Notes under the pieces: model-generated
Seen by the model: only the letters and a program-made list of their open reading frames with translations
Databases searched by the model: none
What the model was told of the DNA's origin: nothing
Shown here: positions 18,555 through 27,416 of the stretch, in pieces
Numbering within the stretch: position 1 is the first letter of the stretch
How the letters are laid out: the number at the start of each line of letters is the position of its first letter
NCBI GenBank assembly: GCA_964618895.1
Contig: CAZUDO010000050.1
Span: 1-56,429 of the forward strand
Source: CAZUDO01 sp964618895
GTDB lineage: Bacteria; Desulfobacterota; Binatia; DP-6
DNA: 56,429 nt
Reading direction: 5' to 3'
Position numbers and translations under genes: made by a program

Positions 18555-19228
18555 ACCCGGCGCTCGGAGCCACCATTGACGCTGGACGATCCGTTCGTGA
18601 GCGCTTTCGCGTTTTGGCCGACGAGAATCGTGAACAGCGAGCGCGGCGACGTCTTCCACTGACGCTCGACGTGCAGCTGCTGCCGGTCAATCACCTCATG
18701 CAGGCGCAGGGTCGTCCAACCGAGGCGCCGCGTGAGCGGGTCGATCGTGCGCGTCAGTCGGTCGACGATCGGCTGTGAGCTGCGGAAATGATTGATGATG
18801 GTGATGGTCCCTCCCGGACGGCACACGCGTCGCGCCTCAGCCATCATGCGTTTCGGGTCCGGAACGACGCTGATCACATGAAATGCCATGACGTAGTCGA
18901 AGCTGTCGTCCGGAAACTCCAGATCGAGGGCATTACCTTGCTCGAGGCTGACATGCCGCCAGCCGTATCGGTTGATCTTGTCCTGCGCTCGCTCAAGCAT
19001 CTCCGGGGCCAGGTCGATGCCGGTAACCTGACAATGCGAGGGGTACGCATCGAGTGACAGGCCTGTTCCGACTCCGAGTTCGAGGACGCGAGCCCCCGGT
19101 GGGACGTCGAGCGCGCGGATCACCATCGCGATGCGTGGATAGAACACGCGCCGAAAGATCAGGTCATACAGATGAGACAGTTCGTAGTACAGCCGGCTTT
19201 CGTGAGGCTGCGCGTTCGCAATAGCCAT
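18551..19228 (-). CDS. class I SAM-dependent methyltransferase, PmtA-like
   Basis: A 225-residue methyltransferase resembling phospholipid N-methyltransferases that convert phosphatidylethanolamine toward phosphatidylcholine. The N-terminal YYELSHLYDLIFRRVFYPR segment is typical of PmtA-type enzymes. The SAM-binding motif I is VLELGVGTGLSLDAYP (about 48-63), Asp of motif II is in GIDLAPEML, and motif III is FDYVMAFHVISVVPDP. The C-terminus (DPLTRRLGWTTLRLHEVI...) also fits. Substrate assignment rests on family resemblance only. Menaquinone or other small-molecule methylation is the alternative. It has no operon partner on its strand except the HTH gene 90 bp upstream. Confidence 0.72.
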   Translation of the reverse strand: MAIANAQPHESRLYYELSHLYDLIFRRVFYPRIAMVIRALDVPPGARVLELGVGTGLSLDAYPSHCQVTGIDLAPEMLERAQDKINRYGWRHVSLEQGNALDLEFPDDSFDYVMAFHVISVVPDPKRMMAEARRVCRPGGTITIINHFRSSQPIVDRLTRTIDPLTRRLGWTTLRLHEVIDRQQLHVERQWKTSPRSLFTILVGQNAKALTNGSSSVNGGSERRV

Positions 19229-19318
19229 GCACCTACCCCTCTTCGGTTGGGCCCGCCGGCGCGTCCCATCGTGAACGCACGATCTAACGCGAGCGGCCAG
19301 GACAAGCGGCGGCCGCCA

Positions 19319-19510
19319 TCACGCGGCCGTTGTCCCGCTCAGCTGCCGCTTGAACGACGCGATATCTCGCTTGCGGAAACGCCACTGACGCCCCTTCTTG
19401 AACGCAGGGAGGACGCTCTTTCTCGCGAACTCGTTCACCGTATCCGGGCTGCAGTCGAGAATCTCCGCAACCTGTTTGCTGTTGAGGAGCGTATCGTCCG
19501 CGTTGAGCAT
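19319..19510 (-). CDS. MerR/excisionase-type HTH DNA-binding protein
   Basis: A 63-residue protein consisting of a single winged-helix module: LLNSKQVAEILDCSPDTVNEFARKSVLPAFKKGRQWRFRKRDI. This is the 'helix-turn-helix domain-containing / excisionase family' pattern, with the recognition helix in SPDTVNEFARK and the wing in GRQWRFRK. Despite the family name there is no integrase nearby, so a transcriptional role is more likely. It lies 59 bp downstream of recJ's start side on the same strand (recJ stop at 19570), so it could be the last gene of the queA-recJ run or be separately expressed. Confidence 0.75.
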   Translation of the reverse strand: MLNADDTLLNSKQVAEILDCSPDTVNEFARKSVLPAFKKGRQWRFRKRDIASFKRQLSGTTAA

Positions 19511-19569
19511 CTCGTGGCCGCTCGACCATTCGGGACGGTGTTTTGGTTAGCAGGGATCACGGACTTGCG

Positions 19570-21342
19570 TCAAGGAATGACATATTCTCCTTCTTTTTCA
19601 GCCTGTTGAGTCACATCACCAGGTTGGGATCGACGTAATGCACGGACGCCCAACTCGAGTCGCTCGCGTCCGTCCCACCTCGCGAGGCGGGGGGCACAGA
19701 TCGCATCGATACGCATCCCGACATGGACGGCCGCCCGCCCGTGATCGAAAGCGATCGCGCCCACTGTGCGGGAGTCCTGCTTGAGTCGCAGCTTGAGGTG
19801 AGGGCGATCGGCATCCCCGACTGCACGCGCACCGACAACCTCAGCGCTACGCACCAGCAACGTCACCTCGGGATTCCCGGGCCCGTGTGGCGCGAGGCGA
19901 CCCAGCGCTGCCACCAGTCCGGGGGTGAGTTCCGCCAACGATATTTCCGCGTCAAATGCCAGGGGGGGTGGGAAGCCTGCAACCGCAGTCCTCCGTTGCA
20001 CCGATGCCTCGAAAAGCTTCCGCAGCTCGCCCAGGCGCGCACGCCCTACGGTGAACACCACGGTGTGTCTATGCCCATCGAGGGTATCCAGGACGTTGCC
20101 GCACTCCGTGAGCGCCGCATGCACATCTACACCGCCAACGCCGTAGCCGCATCCGTAGCCCCGTTCTCCCTCGAGCGCGATCACAACGACGCATCGTTGA
20201 TGGCGCTCAGCCAGGCGGGCGGCCACGACGTTGATCGCACCGGGATGCCACCGGTCCCCAGCAACGAACAGCGTTCGATTCGCACCCCCATCGCTACCGA
20301 CGAACGCGTCCGCATCGGCCAGGATGCTCTCCGCCAGGGCGCGACGCTCGGCGTTCAGTATCTCCAACTGGACAGCAAGGGCTCGTGCGCGATCAGCGCT
20401 CTCCGTAGTCAGCAGCTCGACCACCATGCGCACGTCACCGCCGTACCCGTTAGCGGCCAATCGAGGCACGAGGCGAAGCGCAATGTCCTGCACCGATACC
20501 CACTCCAGGAGAGCACTATCTTTCAACGCCGCCATCCCTGGCCTGGGCGCCCGATCGATCTGACGTAGTCCATGCGTCACCAGGACTCGATTCTCCTCAC
20601 GGAGGGGTGCCACGTCCGCCACCGTTCCGACTGTGACCAGATCGAGGTAGTCGCGAAGGTCCGGAAACTCCTGCCGTCCTCGCGCCCGCAGGGCCATTCT
20701 GACACCCATGAGGAGATAGAACACAATTCCCGATCCGGACAGCCCCTTGAAGGGAAACTCACAATCCGATCGCATCGGATTGAGCACGGCGAACGCCGGC
20801 GGCTGCCCTACCGGAAGGGGGCGATGGGAGCAGACGATCACGTCCAGCCCAAGGTCCGCCGCGACCGCAAGAGGTGCGTGGGCGGCCGTACCATAGTCCG
20901 CGATGACGACCACACGTACCTCGGCCGTACCAAAACTCTCGAACGGCTCCTTGCTGACAGCGCCCCCTCCCCGACCCCCATCCGGAACGAACACCAGGGG
21001 CGTTGCACCCAGTGCCCGAAGGCAGAGGACCAACATTGCCGTCGCCGCGATCCCGTCGATATCCCCACCCCCATAGACACCGACGCGCTCCCCACACGCG
21101 ATCGCGGCCGCGAGTCGTTCAGTCGCTCTCTCCATGTCGCGCATCAAAATCGGCGACCGCAGACCGCGGGCCAGCGTCGGGCTCAAGAACGCGGCGGCGC
21201 TGGTCGCATCCCGGACTCCACGATTCCACAGCAGGCGTGCGACGAACTCGCCGTGTCGGCCCGTGGTCGCCACGGAAACGTCGCGAAGCGCAGCGAGGTC
21301 AGGCCCGGCATCCCCCCGCCACACCCATCGATCGGACACCAC
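19570..21342 (-). CDS. recJ: RecJ-family DHH protein with degenerate catalytic motifs
   Basis: At 590 residues and in the syntenic recJ position beside secF-secD, this is clearly the local RecJ. RecJ is normally a Mn-dependent 5'-3' single-strand exonuclease of recombination and mismatch repair. The fold-defining segments survive: DYLDLVTVGTVADVAPLREENR (231-252, Asp243), WHPGAINVVAARL (365-377) and GRLAPHGPGNPE (481-492). But motif I reads YGGGDIDG (90-97) where DYDVDG is expected, so its first Asp is Gly92. The DHH triad reads CSHR (171-174), having lost the Asp and the second His. The RLNAAGR motif reads RLAANGYGG, and the GSARS loop reads GYGCGYG. Asp94, Asp96 and Asp149 remain. The frame is intact, so this is divergence rather than recent decay. 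Nuclease activity is doubtful. Confidence 0.85.
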   Translation of the reverse strand: MVSDRWVWRGDAGPDLAALRDVSVATTGRHGEFVARLLWNRGVRDATSAAAFLSPTLARGLRSPILMRDMERATERLAAAIACGERVGVYGGGDIDGIAATAMLVLCLRALGATPLVFVPDGGRGGGAVSKEPFESFGTAEVRVVVIADYGTAAHAPLAVAADLGLDVIVCSHRPLPVGQPPAFAVLNPMRSDCEFPFKGLSGSGIVFYLLMGVRMALRARGRQEFPDLRDYLDLVTVGTVADVAPLREENRVLVTHGLRQIDRAPRPGMAALKDSALLEWVSVQDIALRLVPRLAANGYGGDVRMVVELLTTESADRARALAVQLEILNAERRALAESILADADAFVGSDGGANRTLFVAGDRWHPGAINVVAARLAERHQRCVVVIALEGERGYGCGYGVGGVDVHAALTECGNVLDTLDGHRHTVVFTVGRARLGELRKLFEASVQRRTAVAGFPPPLAFDAEISLAELTPGLVAALGRLAPHGPGNPEVTLLVRSAEVVGARAVGDADRPHLKLRLKQDSRTVGAIAFDHGRAAVHVGMRIDAICAPRLARWDGRERLELGVRALRRSQPGDVTQQAEKEGEYVIP

Positions 21343-21368
21343 CGCCGCAGCCCCCGCCGTCCCGGCAC

Positions 21369-22328
21369 CTACCTTCGTGCCCGCCCTTCGAGGTACAGCA
21401 CGATCGGGCTCGCCACGTAGATCGATGAGTATGTGCCGACCACGAAGCCGACTAGGAGCGCAAACGCGAAGCTATGGATCACCGCCCCCCCCAGCACGAA
21501 CAGGGCTACCGTCACGACGATGGCCGTGCCGCTGGTGATGAGCGTGCGCGACAGCGTCTCATTGATCGAAACGTTGATGATGGTCGCGAGGCTTTCCCTC
21601 CGCATCTTCCGCATGTTTTCGCGGATACGATCCGAGACGATCACCGTATCGTGCACGGAGTAGCCGACCACCGTGAGAAGCGCTGCGACCGTCGTGAGGT
21701 CGAACTCCATGTTGGCAATCGAGAGCGCCCCCAGCGTCAGGAGAACGTCGTGCAACAAGGCAATCGCCGCACCGACACCGAACCGCAGCTCGAAACGGAA
21801 CGCGATATACGCTCCCATCACCAGCGTCGCCACGAAGACGGAAACAATCGCATCTCGCCAGAGGTCCTTACCGACCTTCGGCCCGACGGTCTCCACCCGG
21901 AGCACGTCGTAGGTTCCTTCACCGAACTTTTGCAGTAACCCACCCCGAATCGCCTCCGCGACGGCGGCGTTGCCCCCCTGCAGGGCCCCGAGTACGCGGA
22001 TCTGGAACTCGCTTCCGGCCTGTCCCACGTCCTGGACAACGACTTCGCGCAACTCGGGGCGGTCTAGCGCACTTCGGATGTCTGTAACCGCGGTCGGCTG
22101 GACGAACTTGACGTGCACCATGGTGCCGCCCGCAAAGTCGATCCCGTAGTTCAATCCGCCCCGCACCCAGATGGAAACCAAGCCGATCAGAATCAGCCCC
22201 CAGGACAGGAGCAGCATCCTGAACCGCAGACCAACGAAGTCGATGTTGATCGTCGGTGGGATGAGTTCGAAGAACCGGGACGAGGCTGTTGCGGTCCTCT
22301 CCGCCGGGCTCGTCGCACGCGTCGCCAT
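21369..22328 (-). CDS. secF: protein translocase subunit SecF
   Basis: Forms SecDF with SecD, using proton flow to pull substrates through SecYEG. The 319-residue protein has six membrane helices in the RND pattern, with LNYGIDFAGGTMV near the N-terminus, GYSVHDTVIVSDRIREN near 210 and ETLSRTLITSGTAIV near 245. Two starts compete. ATG at 22349 overlaps the secD stop as ATGA but has a poor ribosome site. ATG at 22328 follows a strong GGGGGAGG by about 7 bases and is chosen. It is followed by recJ after 26 bp. Confidence 0.94.
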   Translation of the reverse strand: MATRATSPAERTATASSRFFELIPPTINIDFVGLRFRMLLLSWGLILIGLVSIWVRGGLNYGIDFAGGTMVHVKFVQPTAVTDIRSALDRPELREVVVQDVGQAGSEFQIRVLGALQGGNAAVAEAIRGGLLQKFGEGTYDVLRVETVGPKVGKDLWRDAIVSVFVATLVMGAYIAFRFELRFGVGAAIALLHDVLLTLGALSIANMEFDLTTVAALLTVVGYSVHDTVIVSDRIRENMRKMRRESLATIINVSINETLSRTLITSGTAIVVTVALFVLGGAVIHSFAFALLVGFVVGTYSSIYVASPIVLYLEGRARR

Positions 22329-22345
22329 CCGCTCCGCCTCCCCCT

Positions 22346-23908
22346 TCATACGCTTATCGTCGTCAGCCGGCGCCGCGACATGATCACGTCGTACACGATA
22401 CGGGTTCCGAACACACCCGTGTACAGGCTGGTAATGATACCGACACACAACGTCACGGCGAATCCTCGCACAGGCCCCGTCCCGAAGTTGAACAGGATGA
22501 GACCAGACAGGAAAGTGGTGAAATTGGAGTCTCGAATCGCGTACCATGCGCGATCGTATCCGGCCTCGATCGCCGCCCGGACGCTCTTTCCGAGCCGTAG
22601 CTCCTCCCGGATGCGCTCCAGGATGAGTACGTTGGCGTCGACCGCTATGCCGATCGTGAGCACGATGCCCGCGATACCCGGAAGCGATAGCGTGAAACCG
22701 AAGGCGGCGAAGATCCCGACCAGAAAAAGCACATTGAACACCAGAGCGGCATCGGCGATCAGACCACCGCCGCGGTAGTAGACCAGCATGAACACCACCA
22801 CCAGCGAGCTCCCCACCACGAAGGACAGTATCCCCTTTCGGATGGAGTCCTGCCCCAGCGAGGGACCTACCGTCCGCTCCTCGATCAACTTGAGCGGTGC
22901 CGGCAGCGCACCGTTTCGGAGAACGTTGGCCAGGTCCTGGGCCTCCGCGAAGTCAAACCGGCCCGTGATCTGACCGCGCCCGCCGGTGATCGGCTCCCGG
23001 ATGACTGGCGCCGATTCCACGACGCCGTCGAGCACGATGGCCAGGTTGCGTCCGACGCTCGCTGTCGTAACCTGGCCGAACTGCTTTCCACCGCGAGCGT
23101 CAAGGACGAACTCTACGGCCATCCCTTCGGTGGCCGAGCCCGGGCTCACGCTCGCGTCCGTCAACATGTCACCCGTCATCAGTACGCGCCGTTCCACCAG
23201 GTACTGCTGGCGGCGGCCGCCCTCTCCCTTGCCAGAGAGAACCTGCGTTCCCGGCCCGGGCTGCTCGACCGTGCCCGCCTGCGGCCCTTGGGCCAGGAGC
23301 TTGAACTCCAGCACTGCCGTCTTTCCGATCAGGTCCTTGGCACGCTGCGGATCCTGGATGCCGGGAAGCTGCACCACGATCTCGTCTGTACCTTGGGCCT
23401 GCACGGTCGGCTCGGCCACCCCGAACTGATCGATCCGGTTGCGGATGATGTTGAGCGCCTGCTCCCGCACGTTGTCGCGCAGCCGCTGCACCTCACGAGC
23501 GTCAAGCGTGAACGCCAGGTCCGCGTCGCCCTGGTCGCCTGAGGCGGGAAGCAGGTTGACGAACCGCTCCTTCACCAGATCGGCCGCCTGCGAACGCTTG
23601 TCCTTGCTTGCCAGCCGCAGGCGGATCGTCCGGCCCTCCCGATCGACCGTGAAGGCCCCGACCTGCGCGGAACGAAGCTCGCGCTCCATGTCCTGCGCTT
23701 GCCGATCGGCGGTGTTGTCGATCGCCTTCTCGATGTCCACCCCGTAGAGGAGATGGGTTCCCCCTTGCAGATCGAGGCCGAGACGAATCGGCTGCTTCCA
23801 GGGCCACCAGTCCGGTACTGGCTGCGCCAGCGTCGGGACCAGAAACACGATCGCCGCCACCACCAACCCCACGAACAACCCCACCCGGTAGAGCACCGAT
23901 TGGCTCAC
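22346..23908 (-). CDS. secD: protein translocase subunit SecD
   Basis: A 520-residue RND-type translocase subunit. TM1 is at 8-28, followed by the signature GLDLQGGTHLLYGVD, a periplasmic P1 domain up to about 330, and five C-terminal helices containing GIAVDANVLILERIREEL and FLSGLILFNFGTGPVRGFAV. It handles late-stage protein export at the inner membrane. Its ATG overlaps the yajC stop by 4 bases (ATGA), giving coupled translation in the order yajC-secD-secF. Length and motifs are ordinary for the family. Confidence 0.95.
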   Translation of the reverse strand: MSQSVLYRVGLFVGLVVAAIVFLVPTLAQPVPDWWPWKQPIRLGLDLQGGTHLLYGVDIEKAIDNTADRQAQDMERELRSAQVGAFTVDREGRTIRLRLASKDKRSQAADLVKERFVNLLPASGDQGDADLAFTLDAREVQRLRDNVREQALNIIRNRIDQFGVAEPTVQAQGTDEIVVQLPGIQDPQRAKDLIGKTAVLEFKLLAQGPQAGTVEQPGPGTQVLSGKGEGGRRQQYLVERRVLMTGDMLTDASVSPGSATEGMAVEFVLDARGGKQFGQVTTASVGRNLAIVLDGVVESAPVIREPITGGRGQITGRFDFAEAQDLANVLRNGALPAPLKLIEERTVGPSLGQDSIRKGILSFVVGSSLVVVFMLVYYRGGGLIADAALVFNVLFLVGIFAAFGFTLSLPGIAGIVLTIGIAVDANVLILERIREELRLGKSVRAAIEAGYDRAWYAIRDSNFTTFLSGLILFNFGTGPVRGFAVTLCVGIITSLYTGVFGTRIVYDVIMSRRRLTTISV

Positions 23909-24246
23909 GACTTCTCCCCCCGCTCTTTCTCCCGCGGCTCCGCAACCGAAGCCTTGTGGACACTCTGAATGGCGCTCCGCTCGACCTGCACAGACACGCG
24001 CGGGGCGACCTCGACCGTCACCGTCTTGTCCCCCAAGGCCACGATGCGGCCATGTATCCCCGACGCCAGGACGACTTGGTCGTTCCGTTTCAGGTTGTCG
24101 ATCAGCTTCTGCTGCTCCCGACGACGCTTCTGCTCGGGTCGGAGTAAAAGGAAGTAGAATATCCCGACCAACACCAGCAGAAAGCCGATATTGTACACCG
24201 CGGGTGGGCCACTCCCGGGCCCTGCCTGCGCGAAGGCCGTCCCCAT
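23905..24246 (-). CDS. yajC: preprotein translocase subunit YajC
   Basis: A 113-residue single-span membrane protein that associates with SecDF. The membrane helix (about 17-37, IGFLLVLVGIFYFLLLRPEQKR) and the C-terminal beta domain with LASGIHGRIVALGDKTVTVEVAP are characteristic. It starts one base after the tgt stop and overlaps secD by 4 bases. The C-terminal tail EPREKERGEKS is charged and not conserved. The extended N-terminus before the helix (FAQAGPGSGPPAVYN) may be a short periplasmic segment. Confidence 0.93.
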   Translation of the reverse strand: MGTAFAQAGPGSGPPAVYNIGFLLVLVGIFYFLLLRPEQKRRREQQKLIDNLKRNDQVVLASGIHGRIVALGDKTVTVEVAPRVSVQVERSAIQSVHKASVAEPREKERGEKS

Positions 24247-24247
24247 C

Positions 24248-25357
24248 TTATGCCCAGGCCCCCGCCACCTCGGCTGCCTGTCCCGGGAATGTCCCCGCCG
24301 CCAGCGCCGCGCGCATCGCCCGCATCAAGCGCAGGTAGAAGTGCAGATTGTGGATGGTCGCGAGCTGCGCGCCCAACATCTCCCCGGCCATTGCGAAGTG
24401 CCGCAGGGCGCCGCGGCTGAAGTGCAGACAGGTGTAGCAGTCGCAGCCCTCTTCCACCGGTCGCCGGTCGCGAGCGTGGGCGGCGTTGCGGATCATGAGC
24501 TTGCCCTGGCTGGTGAACAGCGTTCCGTTACGCCCGTTCCGGCTCGGCAGCACACAATCGAACAGGTCATATCCCATGGCGGCGAAGCGAAGCAAATCGC
24601 GGGGCGTCCCGACACCCATCAGATAGCGCGGCCGATCGGGAGGCAGGAGTGCCGCGGTTCCGCTCGCAATCCGTCGTGTCTCCTCCGCGGGCTCTCCGAC
24701 GCATAGGCCTCCCACGGCATAGCCGTCGAACCCCAGCCCGATTAGCCCTTGCACGCTTTCCGACCGGAGGGACATGTCAAGCCCGCCTTGCACGATCCCG
24801 AACAGGGCGGTGTCGGCCCGCGCTCGGGCGGCCAGGCCGCGGGCAGCCCATGCCGTCGTGCGCCTGACCGCCCGGGTCACCTCGTCGGGGGCAGCGGTGG
24901 CGGCGACGCACTCGTCGAGAGACATGGCGATATCCACCCCGAGCGCCTCCTGCACCCGAACCGCATCCTCTGGCCGGAGGGTCCCCGCCCGGCCATCGAC
25001 GTGCGATCGGTAGTGCAGGCCGTCGTCGTCGACCCGTACCAGCTCCGCGAGGCTCATCACCTGGTAGCCCCCGCTGTCCGTCAAGATGGGACCGTCCCAG
25101 CCCATGAACGCGTGCAGGCCACCGAGCGCCTGCACGACGTCCACCCCTGGCCGTTGCGCGAGGTGATACGCATTGGCCAGCACGATTGTTGCACCCGCTT
25201 CGCGGAGCTGTCGTGGTGCCACGCCTCGCACAGCGCCGTGAGTCGCCACGGGCATGAACGCCGGCGTCTCGACCACGCCGTGGGCTGTCGTGAGACGCCC
25301 CAGGCGCGCTCCAGACGCGAGACGTACCACGATATCGAAGCGCTCCACGCCGTTCAT
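24248..25357 (-). CDS. tgt: tRNA-guanine(34) transglycosylase
   Basis: Exchanges guanine-34 for preQ1 in tRNAs with GUN anticodons, the first RNA-level step of queuosine synthesis. The 369-residue protein shows the substrate-site segment ILTDSGGYQVMSLAEL (general acid/base Asp), GYDLFDCVLPSRNGRNG with the nucleophilic Asp, and the zinc site CDCYTC with the distal His in HNLHFY. Its start overlaps the queA stop by 4 bases. Because QueA acts on the Tgt product, the pair forms a two-step pathway in one transcript. No preQ1 synthesis genes are in the window. Confidence 0.95.
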   Translation of the reverse strand: MNGVERFDIVVRLASGARLGRLTTAHGVVETPAFMPVATHGAVRGVAPRQLREAGATIVLANAYHLAQRPGVDVVQALGGLHAFMGWDGPILTDSGGYQVMSLAELVRVDDDGLHYRSHVDGRAGTLRPEDAVRVQEALGVDIAMSLDECVAATAAPDEVTRAVRRTTAWAARGLAARARADTALFGIVQGGLDMSLRSESVQGLIGLGFDGYAVGGLCVGEPAEETRRIASGTAALLPPDRPRYLMGVGTPRDLLRFAAMGYDLFDCVLPSRNGRNGTLFTSQGKLMIRNAAHARDRRPVEEGCDCYTCLHFSRGALRHFAMAGEMLGAQLATIHNLHFYLRLMRAMRAALAAGTFPGQAAEVAGAWA

Positions 25358-26391
25358 CCGAGGAACATCGCGTCCCCGAAACTGTAGAACCGATAGCGCT
25401 GCCGAACGGCCTCTTCGTACGCGCTCCGAATCTGATCCCAGCCTGCGAACGCCGCCACGAGCGCCAGTAAGGACGAGCGCGGAAGATGAAAATTGGTCAG
25501 CAGCGCATCAACGACTCCGAAGCGAAAGCCGGGCCGGATAAAAAGGCGCGCTTCGCCCGAGCCCGCGACGAGCACCCCCCCCGAGGCGGCCGACTCGAGT
25601 GCTCGTACCGTCGTAGTGCCAACGGCCACGATTCGGCGTCCCTCGGCCTGCGCACGCGCGATCACCGCTACCGCGTGAGCGGGGACCTCGTAGCGTTCCG
25701 CGGCCATCACGTGCTGGTCGATGTCGTCGACACGAATCGGCAGGAACGTGCCCGGCCCGACGTGGAGGGTCACCGCTGTGATGCCGACCCCTTCCGCGCG
25801 TAGACGGTCGAGGAGGTCTGGCGTCAGATGCAGCCCCGCCGTCGGGGCCGCGACGGCCCCGGGCACGCACGCGTAGACGGTCTGGTACCGCTCCCGATCA
25901 CGCGTACTCGGCCCCGCTGGACGCCGGATATACGGGGGGAGCGGAACGTCGCCCACTCGATCGAGCCAGGCGACCACCGCTTCTCCAGCAGACACCGCGA
26001 GCCGCCAATGCCCCTCGCCGAGACCTTCCACCCATTCGCCGTCAGCCTCCGGCAGGTGCACACGCTCGCCACGCCGCGGGGCGCCACGTACGAGCACCTC
26101 CCACTGCTCCACATTCCGGTGCGCACCGGACGCCGTGAGGGGACGGACGAACAAGAGCTCCAGCCGACCGCCGGTCGGCCGGCGGCCGTGCACCCGCGCA
26201 GGGATGACGCGGGTATCGTTCACCACCAGCACGTCCCCGGAGCGCACCACCATCGGGAGATCGGCGACCTGCAGGTGCCGATGCGCACCGTCAGAGGCCA
26301 GCACGAAGAGCCGGGCGGAACTTCTCTCCTTCGTCGGCTCCTGCGCGATCAGCTCCTCGGGGAGTGTATAGTCGAGGTCCGCGAGACGCAT
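25354..26391 (-). CDS. queA: S-adenosylmethionine:tRNA ribosyltransferase-isomerase
   Basis: Converts preQ1-34 tRNA to epoxyqueuosine by transferring the ribosyl group of SAM. The 345-residue protein begins MRLADLDYTLPEELIAQEP, followed by LFVLASDGAHRHLQVADLP, VVNDTRVIPARVHGRR, the AAPTAGLHLT segment near 190 and LHVGPGTFLPIR near 225. The C-terminal FHLPRSSLLALVAAFAG is also typical. It is the first intact gene of the queA-recJ run. Only 5 bp separate it from the truncated slipin gene upstream. Confidence 0.95.
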   Translation of the reverse strand: MRLADLDYTLPEELIAQEPTKERSSARLFVLASDGAHRHLQVADLPMVVRSGDVLVVNDTRVIPARVHGRRPTGGRLELLFVRPLTASGAHRNVEQWEVLVRGAPRRGERVHLPEADGEWVEGLGEGHWRLAVSAGEAVVAWLDRVGDVPLPPYIRRPAGPSTRDRERYQTVYACVPGAVAAPTAGLHLTPDLLDRLRAEGVGITAVTLHVGPGTFLPIRVDDIDQHVMAAERYEVPAHAVAVIARAQAEGRRIVAVGTTTVRALESAASGGVLVAGSGEARLFIRPGFRFGVVDALLTNFHLPRSSLLALVAAFAGWDQIRSAYEEAVRQRYRFYSFGDAMFLG

Positions 26392-26396
26392 CCCGC

Positions 26397-26804
26397 CTAT
26401 GTCCCGCCTCTCCCAGGACGGAGAAACGGCCCGAGGAGATCGATCGGCACCGGGAAGATGGTCGTCGAGTTGTTCTCCCCCGCTACCTCCACCAATGTCT
26501 GGAGGTATCGCAGCTGGAGTGCGATCGGCTCCTTCGCCATGATGGCCGCCGCCTCGGTCCGCCGCTGGGACGCCTGAAACTCACCTTCGGCCGCGATGAC
26601 TTTGGCGCGCCGCTCGCGCTCGGCCTCGGCCTGTCGAGCCATGGCACGGCGCATTTCTTCCGGCAGGTCGATGTGCTTGATGGCCACCTGCACGACCTTT
26701 ACCCCCCAAGGGTCCGTATGCTGATCGACGATCGTCTGCAGGTGGGTGTTGATCTTCTCCCGCTCGGCGAGCAGTTCGTCGACATCCGCCAGGATCCCCG
26801 ACAT
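26397..26804 (-). pseudogene. slipin/SPFH-domain protein, N-terminally truncated
   Basis: 135 residues matching only the C-terminal half of stomatin/slipin proteins: DELLAEREKINTHLQ, DPWGVKVVQVAIKHIDLPEE, MARQAEAERERRAKVIAAEGE and LRYLQTLVEVAGENNSTTIFP. The membrane hairpin and first half of the SPFH domain (about 120-150 residues) are absent. Unusually, the ATG at 26804 is preceded by a strong GGGGAGGAG site placed right after the nfeD stop. The break therefore looks like an internal deletion that kept the original translation start, and a truncated product could still be made. Slipins normally form membrane rafts with NfeD, which is also truncated here. Confidence 0.7.
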
Positions 26805-26816
26805 CGTCTCCTCCCC

Positions 26817-27416
26817 TCAGGTTCTGGAGGAGGTGCGCCGCACGCGCAGCCGCAACCCCTCGACCCCAGTTACCTCGACCCGCTCCCCGGCGTCCACCGG
26901 GTCGTCACTCTCGGCCGCCCAGGACTCGCCTCCGACCACGACTCGCCCCGTGGGGGCCAGGCGCTCCGATACCACGCCGATCTGTCCGACCATACCCGCG
27001 ACGCCGTGTCGTGGCCGTGCCCGCTGCGAACGCACGACCAGACTCGCCACCACCAGCATGACCAGCCCCACCGCACCACTGACTCCGAACACCAGCCCCC
27101 GGTTGACGGCCACCCCGGTCTCGGCGGTGTCGAACAGGAACAACGAACCCATCACGAACGCCACGATCCCGCCGACGCCGAGCAGCCCACACGTCGGCAG
27201 GAACGCCTCGGCGACCAGCAAAGCGACGCCGAGTCCGAGCAGTGCCGGGCCGGCGCTATTGAGCGGCAACACATGCAGGGCGGTGAGCGCGAGCAAGAGA
27301 CAGATCGCTCCCGCCACCCCGGGGAACATGGCCCCGGGGTGCGTGAACTCGACGTACAACCCGAGCAGACCCGCCATCATGAGAAGATAGGCGATGTTTG
27401 GATCGGCGATCAGATG
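26817..27416 (-). pseudogene. NfeD-family protein, C-terminal fragment
   Basis: About 199 codons correspond to the membrane and OB-fold part of long NfeD proteins: IADPNIAYLLMMAGLLGLYV, PGAMFPGVAGAICLLLALTA, several membrane helices, then GQIGVVSERLAPTGRVVVGG and GERVEVTGVEGLRL. The ClpP-like serine protease domain that should precede it is missing. The homology begins abruptly at about 27416. A possible start at Met 27380 has no ribosome site. It forms the left edge of the decayed island. Beyond the break the sequence reads as an unrelated gene on the other strand. Confidence 0.72.
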
